DNA from: JAFDVJ01 sp964487505
Lineage (GTDB): Bacteria > Acidobacteriota > Blastocatellia > Pyrinomonadales > Pyrinomonadaceae
Direction of reading: 5' to 3'
DNA length: 64,000 bases
NCBI GenBank assembly: GCA_964487505.1
Contig: CAZARD010000004.1
Span: 1-64,000, forward strand
Numbering within the stretch: position 1 is the first letter of the stretch; each line of letters begins with the position of its first letter. Of this stretch, positions 42,157 to 51,201 are shown piece after piece. The notes beneath the pieces are model-generated. The model had not been told where the DNA came from. It saw only the letters and a list, made by a program, of their open reading frames with translations, and ran no database searches. A program made the position numbers and the translations under genes.

Positions 42157-44061
42157 TCAGCTCGGCTTCACCCTTTTCGCATCCCTCGGCACGCTGTTCA
42201 CGATCTCTTCCTGCGGCGGTTCGTGGGTCTTATTCCAACGGTTGATAAGCATCTGCTGCGCGAAGCTCACGATGTTTCCGAAGAACCAATAAAGCAGAAG
42301 TCCGGCCGGCGCGCTCCACATTACCCAGAGCATCATCACCGGCATCAGATAAGTCATCATCTTCTGCTGCATCTGCTGCTCAGGCGTGACCGCGGGCGAT
42401 GTCGGCGTGAACTTCATCGACAGGACCATCGAGATCGCAAATGCGAATTCAAGAACGTGATAGGGATCGCCCGCCGAAAGATCCGGAAGCCAAAGAAAGC
42501 TCGCCTGGCGCAAGGCCAATGAAACGGTCACCGCCGTATAGAACGCGATCAGCAGCGGAAACTGAAGCAGCATCGGAAGGCATCCGCCGATCGGCAGCGC
42601 ATCCTTCGTCATCTTGAGTTGCTCCATTTGGAGTTGCCGCATTCGCGGATCGTCCATCGGAACGCCCTTCTTCTGCAGGTCCTTGATCTTGTCCTGCAGC
42701 TCCTTCATCTTCGGAGCGTTCGACGACGCCTTCTTGAAAGACTTCGATTGCGACCAACGCAAAGGGAACAGCAGCGAGTAGAAAAGGAACGTGAAAACGA
42801 TGATCGCGATACCGTAGTTATGCGTGAAATCGTTGATGAACGTCAGGCTGTACAGGATCGGAACGGCGAGCGGCTTCGTCAGCCAGCGGAGCCACCAATA
42901 GTTGCTGAAGTTGATCGTGTCCTCGATATCGATCGGCCGGCCGACCATTTCGCTCAACTTCGCGTTGTACTCGTTCAGCGCAAAATAATCCTTCGTACCG
43001 GTGTAGATCCGGTTGACCGAGCCGTCCGCCTTGATCGGCATCAGAGTCGTCACAAGATGACGCGTTTCCGAGGTCTTCTCGCGCCTGATGATCCAACTGA
43101 AGATCCCGTCATACACCGGATCGATCTGAACATCGTACTTTGTCGACCGGTACTCGAGACCGTCGCCTGATTCGGCGGGGATCGCGATCATCGCGAAATA
43201 TGCGTCCGCGACTCCTGCCCATTCGAACCGGCCCTTGTCCGAAAGGGTGCTATCACTCGAACCTTCCTTGTAAGTGAATGAATAGTAACCCTGATGCCGT
43301 AGGATGTTGTCGTTGATCGCCGCAACAGCTTCGGACTCAATGTGATAAAAATTGTGATGATTGATGCCGTGATCTCCGATGCTTGCGCCGATCATCAGCT
43401 TGGTGTTCGGGACCTCGGCGCCGTTGCGGGTCAGCTTGATTGCGAGATCGGCGATGTAATTGTCGGCCCGAAAAACGAACTTTTTCGTGACTTCGGTGCC
43501 GGCCTCGCTCAGCGTGAAAACGATCTCCTTTTCCTGACCGGCCGCGAGAATGATCTCTTCTTCGGCCGACTGGACCTGGTAATTGCGATCGTTGAGCCAC
43601 GAATTCAGCGCCTGGTCGTCGGTCGAGAGCCTGAAGGGAAGTTCGCGGCGCTTTCGGGCCTCATCTGAAATGAGTTGCAGCGGCTTCTTGTTCCCGGCGC
43701 TCGACCCGTCGGCCCAGATGTCCTTTTCCGCCTTCGGTGATCTGTCCTTAAGCAGCGTCCAGCTCGAGGCGACCGCCCCTTTCGAATCGATCTTGACCTC
43801 GTACAACGGCGATTTGATCGTGATCACACGATTCGCGACGCTGTCCGGAGTTGCCGGAACCGGCGCCGGCGCCGCTTCCGTCGCCGGCGTCGGCTGGGTT
43901 TGCGCTACCGTCGGCTGGGAATTCGCCGCCGTGTTTGCATTGCTGTTGACGTTCTCGGGCGGTTTCGGACCAAAGAAATAGCTCCACGCAAAAAGAACCG
44001 CGAACGAAAGTACCGCGGCCGTAAGAAAGCGTGATTGGTTTGTTTGTTTAGGGTTTTCCAT
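42157..44061 (-). CDS. yidC: Membrane protein insertase YidC
   Basis: The 634-residue protein has an N-terminal membrane helix (LTAAVLSFAVLFAWSYFFGP), a low-complexity linker, a large periplasmic P1 domain (about residues 80-370) and the five-helix insertase core (ILYSLTFINDFTHNYGIAII, LLFPLRWSQSKSFKKASSNA, PMDDPRMRQLQMEQLKMTKD). The P1 domain is found in Gram-negative bacteria. It inserts and folds inner-membrane proteins with or without SecYEG. It lies 12 bp after yidD. Confidence 0.96.
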   Translation of the reverse strand: MENPKQTNQSRFLTAAVLSFAVLFAWSYFFGPKPPENVNSNANTAANSQPTVAQTQPTPATEAAPAPVPATPDSVANRVITIKSPLYEVKIDSKGAVASSWTLLKDRSPKAEKDIWADGSSAGNKKPLQLISDEARKRRELPFRLSTDDQALNSWLNDRNYQVQSAEEEIILAAGQEKEIVFTLSEAGTEVTKKFVFRADNYIADLAIKLTRNGAEVPNTKLMIGASIGDHGINHHNFYHIESEAVAAINDNILRHQGYYSFTYKEGSSDSTLSDKGRFEWAGVADAYFAMIAIPAESGDGLEYRSTKYDVQIDPVYDGIFSWIIRREKTSETRHLVTTLMPIKADGSVNRIYTGTKDYFALNEYNAKLSEMVGRPIDIEDTINFSNYWWLRWLTKPLAVPILYSLTFINDFTHNYGIAIIVFTFLFYSLLFPLRWSQSKSFKKASSNAPKMKELQDKIKDLQKKGVPMDDPRMRQLQMEQLKMTKDALPIGGCLPMLLQFPLLIAFYTAVTVSLALRQASFLWLPDLSAGDPYHVLEFAFAISMVLSMKFTPTSPAVTPEQQMQQKMMTYLMPVMMLWVMWSAPAGLLLYWFFGNIVSFAQQMLINRWNKTHEPPQEEIVNSVPRDAKRVKPS

Positions 44062-44073
44062 TAATAAAAACGA

Positions 44074-44283
44074 TCACTTGACCGGATCGTAACCGCCTTC
44101 GCAGAACGGATGGCAACGCAGCAAACGCTTGATTCCCATCCAAACTCCCGTCAATGCGCCGTATTTCTCGACTGCTTCCTTCATATATGCGGAACAGGTC
44201 GGTTCAAATCGGCAGGCGGGCGGCAAAAAAGGCGAAACCAACGTTTTGTAAAGCTGCAGAAAAGTAAGAACCAAAAACTTCAT
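44074..44283 (-). CDS. yidD: Membrane protein insertion efficiency factor YidD
   Basis: The 69-residue protein has the family pattern LQLYKTLVSPFLPPACRFEP, TCSAYMKEAVEKYG and LRCHPFCEGGYDPVK, with three conserved cysteines. It is a small inner-membrane-associated protein that aids YidC-dependent insertion. It starts 6 bp after the rnpA stop. Confidence 0.95.
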   Translation of the reverse strand: MKFLVLTFLQLYKTLVSPFLPPACRFEPTCSAYMKEAVEKYGALTGVWMGIKRLLRCHPFCEGGYDPVK

Positions 44284-44289
44284 TCTACT

Positions 44290-44664
44290 TTACTCAAACG
44301 TCTTTTCGCCTTTTCGCGATTCAAGAATTTTGACTTTGGCAATGATCTGCCGGAATTCCGTGAGCGGCTTTTCGAGCTTGGCCTTCAACAAACTCCGACG
44401 GGCGTTCAAAACCCAATCAAAGCGGGCATCGATCTCGTCGATCTCGGCACGGCTCAATCGGAACGATTCGCGGAGCAGTCTCTTTGCTCGATTCCGATCG
44501 TGAGCTTTGTTGCTCATCTTCTTCGAGGCCGTGACTCCGAGGCGATCTCTTCCGGTATCAGACTCGAGAACGAAGACGGTCATAAACCTGCCCTCGAAAC
44601 GCCGTCCTGACGCGTAAACACGCTTGAACTCCGCCGGCTTTCGAAGCCGCGCCTCTTTCGGCAA
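44290..44664 (-). CDS. rnpA: Ribonuclease P protein component
   Basis: From TTG 44664 the product has 124 residues and begins like the family (MPKEARLRKPAEFKRVYASG). It has the RNR motif DRNRAKRLLRESFRLSRAEI and the end DARFDWVLNARRSLLKAKLE. RnpA assists the RNA subunit in 5' tRNA maturation. The TTG is 9 nt after the rpmH stop and has no Shine-Dalgarno, so coupling to rpmH is likely. The frame stays open upstream through the whole of rpmH to an ATG at 44832 that touches GGAGG, and this could give a 180-residue form like the Thermus arrangement. The conserved domain is certain; the start is not. Confidence 0.9.
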   Translation of the reverse strand: MPKEARLRKPAEFKRVYASGRRFEGRFMTVFVLESDTGRDRLGVTASKKMSNKAHDRNRAKRLLRESFRLSRAEIDEIDARFDWVLNARRSLLKAKLEKPLTEFRQIIAKVKILESRKGEKTFE

Positions 44665-44672
44665 ACCAAAGT

Positions 44673-44819
44673 CTAATAATGCTGAACCGTCAGTCTCTTG
44701 CGTCCCTTCGCGCGACGGCGCTTGAGAACGGCGCGGCCGTTCTTGGTCGCCATTCTGGCGCGGAAGCCGTGCTTTTTCGCCCGGCGACGATTGTTCGGTT
44801 GGAAAGTTCTTTTCGGCAT
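44673..44819 (-). CDS. rpmH: Ribosomal protein bL34
   Basis: The 48-residue product reads MPKRTFQPNNRRRAKKHGFR, then ARMATKNGRAVLKRRRAKGR and KRLTVQHY. It is a complete bL34, one of the most conserved small ribosomal proteins. GGAGG lies 13 nt before the ATG, a long spacing, while the same GGAGG touches an ATG in the rnpA frame. It begins the operon rpmH-rnpA-yidD-yidC-khpB-mnmE. Confidence 0.96.
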   Translation of the reverse strand: MPKRTFQPNNRRRAKKHGFRARMATKNGRAVLKRRRAKGRKRLTVQHY

Positions 44820-44952
44820 AGCTATTGTTCATCCTCCACTCGAGAGTGAAAACTTCGATTTTACGGACTAACCTGCCTTCTGTCAAAAGGTGAGACGTAG
44901 AACCCTTGTTTTTGCTGACCTTCGCCGATTACGTCTGGCTCTCGCCGTATCT

Positions 44953-45558
44953 TCAGTCAGTTGAATCGAAAATCACGCGCCTTCCGTCGATGCGATACCC
45001 GCCGACGATCCGTTTCAACGCTTCGACATAGAGGACGTGTTCCCTTTCCAGGATCTTTGCAGCAACCGATTCGGCATCGTCGGCGTCGTCAATAGGGACC
45101 GCCGTCTGCAAAATGATCGCTCCGTGATCGAGTTCCTCATCGACGAAATGGACCGTGCATCCGGTGATTCGGACGCCATAGTCGAAGGCCTGCCGCTGCG
45201 CGTCGAGCCCGACGAACGAAGGAAGGAGGCTCGGATGAATGTTCAAGATCCGGTTCGGAAACGCACGGACGAAATCCCTGGACAGGATCCTCATATATCC
45301 GGCGAGGCAGACCAACTCCACCCCCTTCTCCCGGAGCCGCGAAACGATCTCGAGGTCGTGCTCTTCGCGCGAACGTCCCGATCTCTTCACGACCGCCGAC
45401 TCGATCCCGCGTTCGGCGGCTTTGTTCAAACCTTCGGCCGAAGCTTTGTCGCTGACGACAAGCACCACTTCGGCGCCGGGGATCTCGCCGCGTCCGACGG
45501 CGTCGATGATCGCCGCCATATTCGATCCGCGGCCTGAGATCATTATTCCGAGTTTCAT
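44953..45558 (-). CDS. purN: Phosphoribosylglycinamide formyltransferase
   Basis: The 201-residue protein starts MKLGIMISGRGSNMAAIIDA and has the catalytic triad in RILNIHPSLLPSF (Asn, His) and TVHFVDEELDHGAII (Asp). It adds a formyl group from 10-formyl-THF to GAR in purine synthesis. ATG overlaps the stop of the transglutaminase-like gene (TGATG), so it is translated with it. Upstream in the same run is purM, the enzyme two steps later in the pathway. Confidence 0.95.
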   Translation of the reverse strand: MKLGIMISGRGSNMAAIIDAVGRGEIPGAEVVLVVSDKASAEGLNKAAERGIESAVVKRSGRSREEHDLEIVSRLREKGVELVCLAGYMRILSRDFVRAFPNRILNIHPSLLPSFVGLDAQRQAFDYGVRITGCTVHFVDEELDHGAIILQTAVPIDDADDAESVAAKILEREHVLYVEALKRIVGGYRIDGRRVIFDSTD

Positions 45559-46694
45559 CAGTAGAACTTCAAGACCGCATACGAATTCGCGTCGAAGATG
45601 ATCTCCGACTGCTTTGGCGACTGGACATACTCGACCTTCGTCAACCGCGCGTATTCCTGCACTTTGGTCACGCCGATCTTGAATCCCGGCAAGGTCGTCT
45701 CGGCGATCAGCCACGGCTTCCCGTTCCAGACGAAATCTATCTTGTTCTCATTCGGAAAACCGCCCTGCGGAATCGCCACCGTGATGTGCTTCGGGCAATA
45801 AAGCAGTATGTATTCCTCGCCTATCTGTTCAAGCAGCGATGCCAGAAGTATCGTCTTGTTGCTGCAGTCGGCAGATCTCGTCATCAGCGTTTCGGGCGCT
45901 CTTTTGAGCGTCTCGCGGACGCCGACCGCTTCCGTGTTGCTGTATTCGATCTCGCGCGAGACGAAATCCGTCAGTCGTTGGATCTTCTCTTCCCGCGAAG
46001 CCGCCCCGGATATGATCGCATTTGCCAAACGGGTCAGAGAAGGTTCTTCCGGACGCGCGACCATTATCCCGTGATTGGCGAACACGATCGTCGGCTGCTC
46101 GCCTCGCTGTTCGGTCCCGGCCAAAAGCCTGCCGCCGTAAACCTGGGAATTGTTCGTGAAGTTCCTCATCTCGGTCAGCGATAAGGTGTATTCGATGCCC
46201 GAAAACACGAAACTGAGGACCCGCGACGGATCGATCCGAAAGTTGTCCATCGGGGTCTTGAAGAAGAACGGCGAGTCGGCGCCCGATCTCATCTCGTATC
46301 TTCCGAGAACGAGCTTTCCGTTTGACTCGGTGGCGAACTCGAGCTTCGAAGCATCCGCAAAATAGTCGGCTATGAACTTGTCGAGTTCCGCACGATCGGC
46401 CTTCGGATAGCTGAAATAGACTTCCTTCGATCTCAGATCGAGCCTTTCGAGCTTTCCCTTGCCGAGGATCTGTTTCTCAAATTCGGGTCCGGAGAACGCG
46501 GGCTGGGCGAGCATCATCAGCGTCGAATCGCGGACCTCGTCCGCGACACGCTCGGATTCGGGTCTCGGGACAGGTTTGCTCAGATAGTAAAGCGCGGCAG
46601 CGGTTCCGAAGACGACCGAGAACGCGACGATTGCGATGACGAACACTTTCGCATTTCCCGACCGTTTCCTTTCCGAATCAAACAAACTCGACAT
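45558..46694 (-). CDS. Membrane-anchored transglutaminase-like protein
   Basis: The 378-residue protein has an N-terminal membrane helix (AKVFVIAIVAFSVVFGTAAA) and a transglutaminase-like core: TDFVSREIEYSNTEAVGVRE, the cysteine nucleophile in RSADCSNKTILLASLLEQIG, and a histidine in CPKHITVAIPQG. The rest is extracytoplasmic. Such domains act as peptidases or in wall or protein cross-linking; the substrate is unknown. GGAGG is 8 nt ahead of ATG. The gene lies between purM and purN and shares a 1-nt stop/start overlap with purN. Confidence 0.8.
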   Translation of the reverse strand: MSSLFDSERKRSGNAKVFVIAIVAFSVVFGTAAALYYLSKPVPRPESERVADEVRDSTLMMLAQPAFSGPEFEKQILGKGKLERLDLRSKEVYFSYPKADRAELDKFIADYFADASKLEFATESNGKLVLGRYEMRSGADSPFFFKTPMDNFRIDPSRVLSFVFSGIEYTLSLTEMRNFTNNSQVYGGRLLAGTEQRGEQPTIVFANHGIMVARPEEPSLTRLANAIISGAASREEKIQRLTDFVSREIEYSNTEAVGVRETLKRAPETLMTRSADCSNKTILLASLLEQIGEEYILLYCPKHITVAIPQGGFPNENKIDFVWNGKPWLIAETTLPGFKIGVTKVQEYARLTKVEYVQSPKQSEIIFDANSYAVLKFY

Positions 46695-46752
46695 CCGATA
46701 AAACCTCCGAATGCATAGAACGCCGACCGCTTCAAAAATTGCGCTTCACGCC

Positions 46753-47775
46753 TCAAGCAACCTTCACAGTCTTCAGCCCTGCGACGGCGGCACCGATCCG
46801 ATAACACTCGCCAAGTTCAGCGGCGACCGAATCGGCGTCATCGGCCGAACAGATCAAGACCATTCCGATCCCCATATTGAAGGTCCGGAACATCTCGTGG
46901 TCCGACACGTTCCCAAGTCTCTGCATAATTCCGAAAACCGGCGGTTCGGCCCATGTGCCGCGTTTGATCGCGACGCCGACGCCTTTCGGAAGTATCCGCG
47001 GGATATTCTCAAGAAACCCGCCGCCGGTGATGTGCGCCAAACCTTTGATGCGCCCCGAATCAAGAAGTGGCCCGATCTGTCCAAGAAAACTGCCGTGTTT
47101 TTCGAGGAGCGTTTCGCCGACCGTCGCGCCGAGTTCTTCGATATGGCTTTCGACGCTGTATCCGCCGATCTCAAAGAAGAGTTTTCTGGCCAACGAATAG
47201 CCGTTCGTCTGAAGTCCTTTCGCCGGCAGCCCGAGAACCACGTCTCCGGCGGCGATCGAATGACCGTCGATGACCTTCGGCCGATCGACCACACCGACGA
47301 TGAACCCCGCGAGATCGTATTCGCCGTCCGCGTAAAATCCGGGCATTTCGGCGGTCTCGCCTCCGAGCAGGACGCACCCGTTCTCACGGCAGGCGATCGA
47401 GATTCCCTCGACCACCGACGCCGTCACGTCGGGAGACAATCGGCCCGTGGCGAAATAATCCAAGAAGAACAAAGGGCGCGCGCCTTGTACAAGTATGTCG
47501 TTGACGCAGTGGTTCACAAGGTCTTGACCGATCGTATCGTGGATGCCGGTATCGAACGCGATCTTGAGTTTCGTCCCGACGCCGTCGGCCGACGCGACGA
47601 GAATCGGATCTTCCATCTGCGGAAATGCGCCCGAGAACATCCCGCCGAAGCTCCCGATCTCGGTCAGCGTGCGATCGTTGAATGTCGATCTCGCAAAGTT
47701 CCTGATGCGCTCGACGGCGATGTTCGCATTGTCGATCGAAACGCCCGCGTCGGAATATGAAATGGAATTGCTCAT
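46753..47775 (-). CDS. purM: Phosphoribosylformylglycinamidine cyclo-ligase
   Basis: The 340-residue protein starts MSNSISYSDAGVSIDNANIA and has VASADGVGTKLKIAFDTGIH, DLVNHCVNDILVQGARPLFF, LLGGETAEMPGFYADGEYDL and THITGGGFLEN-like AHITGGGFLENIPRILPKG, all PurM/AIRS marks. It closes the imidazole ring to AIR in purine synthesis. ATG 47775 is chosen over the upstream frame because a TATAAT lies 12 nt ahead of it, leaving a very short leader. SelD in this window is a distant relative of the same superfamily. Confidence 0.96.
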   Translation of the reverse strand: MSNSISYSDAGVSIDNANIAVERIRNFARSTFNDRTLTEIGSFGGMFSGAFPQMEDPILVASADGVGTKLKIAFDTGIHDTIGQDLVNHCVNDILVQGARPLFFLDYFATGRLSPDVTASVVEGISIACRENGCVLLGGETAEMPGFYADGEYDLAGFIVGVVDRPKVIDGHSIAAGDVVLGLPAKGLQTNGYSLARKLFFEIGGYSVESHIEELGATVGETLLEKHGSFLGQIGPLLDSGRIKGLAHITGGGFLENIPRILPKGVGVAIKRGTWAEPPVFGIMQRLGNVSDHEMFRTFNMGIGMVLICSADDADSVAAELGECYRIGAAVAGLKTVKVA

Positions 47776-47787
47776 ACGGTTTCCAAA

Positions 47788-47793
47788 ATTATA
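47788..47793 (-). promoter_or_regulatory. purM promoter -10 box
   Basis: Consensus TATAAT on the minus strand, with TTCCGC 17 bp upstream as a weak -35. Only 12 nt separate it from the purM ATG, so the leader is about 5-6 nt. Confidence 0.55.
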
Positions 47794-47865
47794 AACGCAA
47801 TCGCCGGCCAGCGGAATGCGAACGGCTTCGGATTCCAGCCCCACGATGAAATGACGTTGGCTCTT

Positions 47866-47994
47866 AACTCATTAGAAATGTCACATTCGTTCGTCCAAAC
47901 GTGTTCTGACGATCGCGCGGTCTCGCCATTCTCCAACATTTGCCGAGGCCTCTTCGATCCGCACTTACCGGAAACGTGACATTTCTAAAGAGTT
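47866..47994. repeat. Long inverted repeat bounding a 91-bp spacer
   Basis: Arm 1 AACTCATTAGAAATGTCAC (47866-47884) and arm 2 GTGACATTTCTAAAGAGTT (47976-47994) are inverted copies, 18 of 19 bases identical. The 129-bp unit lies alone between the divergent purM and DHH genes. It could be a small non-autonomous mobile element or a paired operator. No second copy was seen in the window. Confidence 0.55.
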
Positions 47995-48081
47995 GGCGTA
48001 ACTCAAACGCGTCCTTGACGAAGGTTGTCGCAAAATCCTAATCTGAAATGTTTTGTTCGCTTACGAGGGCCGGACCTACTT

Positions 48082-49044
48082 ATGAAACTTCGCATTCTTT
48101 ATCACGGCAACTGCTTTGACGGCGTTTCGTCGGCCGCGTTCTTTACCAAGTTCTACCGTTCGAAGATCGATCCGGCGGCGGAGGTCGCCTACACGCCGAC
48201 GATGCATCGGGCCGGAAACGCGTTCGATTCCGACCAGTTCGACGGCGACGAGAACGCGATAGTCGATTTCAAATACTCGCCTGATCCGCGTCTGACCTGG
48301 TGGTTCGATCATCACCAGTCCGCCTTCCTCTCGAAATCCGACGAGGAGCATTTCGCGGCCGACCGCTCGGGAAAGAAATTCCTTGATACGACGAGCAAGT
48401 CGTGTTGCGAATTCATTGCGCGGGTCGCGAAAGAGAAGTTCGGGTTTGAGGACGAATCAATGGCCGAACTGATCCGCTGGGCGCATATCATCGACGGCGC
48501 GCTTTATGAATCGCCGGCGCAGTGCGTCGAGCTTCGATCGTCAGCGCTCAAACTTATGCAGGTGATCGAAGGCGAGAAGGATCCGGCATTCGTCGAACGC
48601 ATAATCCGCTCACTGACCGAGCGTTCCCTCGACGAGATAATCGAGAGTTCGGAGATCCAGGAGAAGCTTGAGCCGATCCTCGCGAGACATTGGGAAACAG
48701 TCGAACTCATCAAACAACGCGCCGTGTATTCAAAAGGCGTCGTCTTTTTCGATCTGACAGACACCGATATTGACGGCTACAACAAGTTCATTCCCTACTA
48801 TTTTCATCCGCAAACGACCTACAACGTATCGCTGACTCGAAGCCATTTCCGGACCAAGATCTCGGTCGGTTCGAACCCGTGGGCGCCGCGTCCGCGGATC
48901 CACAACATCGCGGAGATATGCGAACGCTACGGCGGCGGCGGACACGCGGTCGTCGGGGCCGTTTCTCTCAAACCTGAAGATGTGGACCTCGGGAAAACCT
49001 ACGCGGCGGAGATTCTCGACATCTTGAGCTTCGCAACCGACTGA
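48082..49044 (+). CDS. DHH/DHHA1 family phosphoesterase
   Basis: The 320-residue protein begins MKLRILYHGNCFDGVSSAAF, has the metal-binding WWFDHHQSAFLSK and ends with a DHHA1 domain (ICERYGGGGHAVVGAVSLKP). These are marks of the family that includes nanoRNases, pAp phosphatases and cyclic dinucleotide phosphodiesterases. The DHH aspartates (FDG, DHH) are present. The exact substrate is not clear, since the spacing differs from NrnA. ATG 48082 is used; a longer frame from TTG 48025 is not supported. Confidence 0.85.
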   Translation: MKLRILYHGNCFDGVSSAAFFTKFYRSKIDPAAEVAYTPTMHRAGNAFDSDQFDGDENAIVDFKYSPDPRLTWWFDHHQSAFLSKSDEEHFAADRSGKKFLDTTSKSCCEFIARVAKEKFGFEDESMAELIRWAHIIDGALYESPAQCVELRSSALKLMQVIEGEKDPAFVERIIRSLTERSLDEIIESSEIQEKLEPILARHWETVELIKQRAVYSKGVVFFDLTDTDIDGYNKFIPYYFHPQTTYNVSLTRSHFRTKISVGSNPWAPRPRIHNIAEICERYGGGGHAVVGAVSLKPEDVDLGKTYAAEILDILSFATD

Positions 49045-49118
49045 TTTTTCGTTGACTTAGAAATTGCCGCCGTTTAGCATTCCCTTGGAGTTCGAATCAA
49101 GTTTCCGGAGAGTGCTCG

Positions 49119-49502
49119 ATGAGTTTTACGCTGATGGATCTCAGTTCTGAAAACTTTGAGTTTCAGGCGAACGTATGGCATTGGAAGACGACGCTCGAGA
49201 TCATCAAGAGTTTTGATGTGATCAGCGAAGGCAAAGTGCGGCAGATGGCTTACAACGCGACCGGATTGAAGATCGATCGGGACGAGGCGCATATGATCGG
49301 TGAACGGATCCGCGACGAGATACTTCCGCGGCTCGCGCCCGACAAACGAATCTTCGCCGACCTGACCGTAACCGACAAGCCTGACGACGGGACGTTCTAC
49401 AAGGACGACGACGAGAATTGGAAGAACTATTCGGCCAATTACGATTGGTTGAGGGAATTCGCCGAGTTCTGTCTGCGTTCAAAGGGCTTTCAGATCTTCT
49501 GA
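49119..49502 (+). CDS. Hypothetical protein, 127 aa
   Basis: The protein starts MSFTLMDLSSENFEFQANVW and contains TGLKIDRDEAHMIGERIRDE and SANYDWLREFAEFCLRSKGF. It is acidic and soluble with no signal peptide. No family is recognised. GGAGAG precedes ATG. Its TGA overlaps the ATG of the DUF445 gene (TGATG), so the two are translated together and may act together. Confidence 0.65.
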   Translation: MSFTLMDLSSENFEFQANVWHWKTTLEIIKSFDVISEGKVRQMAYNATGLKIDRDEAHMIGERIRDEILPRLAPDKRIFADLTVTDKPDDGTFYKDDDENWKNYSANYDWLREFAEFCLRSKGFQIF

Positions 49503-51106
49503 TGGAATATCTCCGACAAAACTGGATCGAAGTTCTGCTATTGGTCACGTTTGCCACGGTCCACGGTTATTTCGGGGCGTGGCTCGCGGTGAGGATGCTC
49601 TTTCGACCGAGACGACCGGTAAAGATCTTCGGCCTCACGGTCTTTCCGCAGGGAATGGTTCCCCGCCATCGTGATCGGCTGGCAAATGCGATCGGCAAAG
49701 CGGTCGGCGAAGAACTTGTCTCGCAGGAGACGATCGTCGATCAGCTTTTCGGCAAGGAATTCCTCCGAAAGAAGATCCAGGGGATGGTTGATTCCTACAC
49801 CGAGGACATCATTTCCCAGAATTACCCTTCATTGATCGAGGCCCTTCCGGCGAACGTCAGGGAACCGGTGCTCGACGCGATCTCGACGCTCCAGATAAAG
49901 ATCGCGGAACATATCGACGAAGTCTTGAGTTCGGAAGAAACGGTCGATTCGATCGCTGAATTCGTCAATCGGAGGGTCGATGAAGTGATGGCCCAACGCA
50001 TCGGGGACATCGTTGACGACGAGAACGTCGCGAAGACCGTCGAGTTTCTGAAGGAACGGATCTCGGCCGCTCTGCACTCGGAGACATTCGAGCAGAAGAT
50101 CCGGGAATTCATAAGTCGGCGGGTCGATGATCTCGCAAACCTCGAAACGCCGCTCGGCGAACTTTTCACCCCCGAATCCGTCGATCTGCTCAAAGAGAAG
50201 GCCGGCGAGCAGATTCAGCCGCTGGTCCACGAACTGACTGAACTTGCAACTGCCGAGCGGACGCGAAACCAGATCAGCTCGTTGATCAAGAAAGAGGTCC
50301 ATAACTACTACGAGAACCTCCCGTTCTTCAAGAAGATATTCGTTTCGCGCGAAAACCTGCTCAAAGAGGTCGATGATCTTGTCAACGACAGCCTGCCGCG
50401 ACGGGTCGAGGAAACGCTGCGCGGCGATTTTTTTGCGATCGAAGCGAGGGCCTTTCTCGACGGGGCGATCAACAACGCGTTGGCAAAGCCGCTGCCGGTG
50501 TTGATCGGCCGGATCGCCCCGGATCAACTCGACCGGCTCAAGGCCCAGATCAACAAAAGCGTCCTCGATCTTTTGCAGGGTGAAACGATGAAGCGGTCAA
50601 TCGGGGAATATATCGGCGAGACCGTAGAGCGCATACGGCCGCACAATATCGGCTCGATCCTCCAGACAGTCCATCCCGAAGCCGAATTGAAGCTGAAGCG
50701 GATGCTCTCAAAGGGACTGGTGGGCGTGCTTTCGCGTGAAGAGACGACGAATGTCATCAACTCGGTCCTGGCCCATCAGATCGAAGGATTTCTTTCGCGA
50801 CCGATCGGGAAACTCTCGAATCACATTTCGGAAGATCAGGTCCGGCGCACCGGACGAACTCTGACGGAAACTATCATTGCGGCCGCGAAAGAGAAACTCC
50901 CGGAAGCGATCCGCGAATTCGACGTCGGCGGAGTCGTGCGCGAGAAGATCAACAATTATCCGGTCGAGAAGCTGGAATCTCTGATCCTGTCGGTCGCAAA
51001 AGAGCATCTCCGCACGATCGAACTTTTCGGCGCTTTTTTCGGTCTCGTGATAGGCGTCGTTCAGTCGCTGCTAGATTATCTTAAGTTCATCGGCGTTTTT
51101 TCCTGA
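49502..51106 (+). CDS. DUF445 family membrane protein
   Basis: The 534-residue protein has an N-terminal membrane helix (WIEVLLLVTFATVHGYFGAW) and the DUF445 signature LAVRMLFRPRRPVKIFGLTV, FPQGMVPRHRDRLANAIGKA and VGEELVSQETIVDQL. A long helical, largely charged region follows (repeats of the form FISRRVDDLANLE, LINKSVLDLLQGE) and a C-terminal membrane helix (LFGAFFGLVIGVVQSLLDYL). The family is widespread, with no known biochemical role. It is coupled to the upstream 127-residue protein. Confidence 0.87.
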   Translation: MEYLRQNWIEVLLLVTFATVHGYFGAWLAVRMLFRPRRPVKIFGLTVFPQGMVPRHRDRLANAIGKAVGEELVSQETIVDQLFGKEFLRKKIQGMVDSYTEDIISQNYPSLIEALPANVREPVLDAISTLQIKIAEHIDEVLSSEETVDSIAEFVNRRVDEVMAQRIGDIVDDENVAKTVEFLKERISAALHSETFEQKIREFISRRVDDLANLETPLGELFTPESVDLLKEKAGEQIQPLVHELTELATAERTRNQISSLIKKEVHNYYENLPFFKKIFVSRENLLKEVDDLVNDSLPRRVEETLRGDFFAIEARAFLDGAINNALAKPLPVLIGRIAPDQLDRLKAQINKSVLDLLQGETMKRSIGEYIGETVERIRPHNIGSILQTVHPEAELKLKRMLSKGLVGVLSREETTNVINSVLAHQIEGFLSRPIGKLSNHISEDQVRRTGRTLTETIIAAAKEKLPEAIREFDVGGVVREKINNYPVEKLESLILSVAKEHLRTIELFGAFFGLVIGVVQSLLDYLKFIGVFS

Positions 51107-51201
51107 AACGTCGGGAAATTTTGATCAAATCGAACATTCATCAGAACTTTTCAATTCCCGAAACCGTTCTCATCTCTGGACACAATTCCCCCGGAGGTAT
51201 T

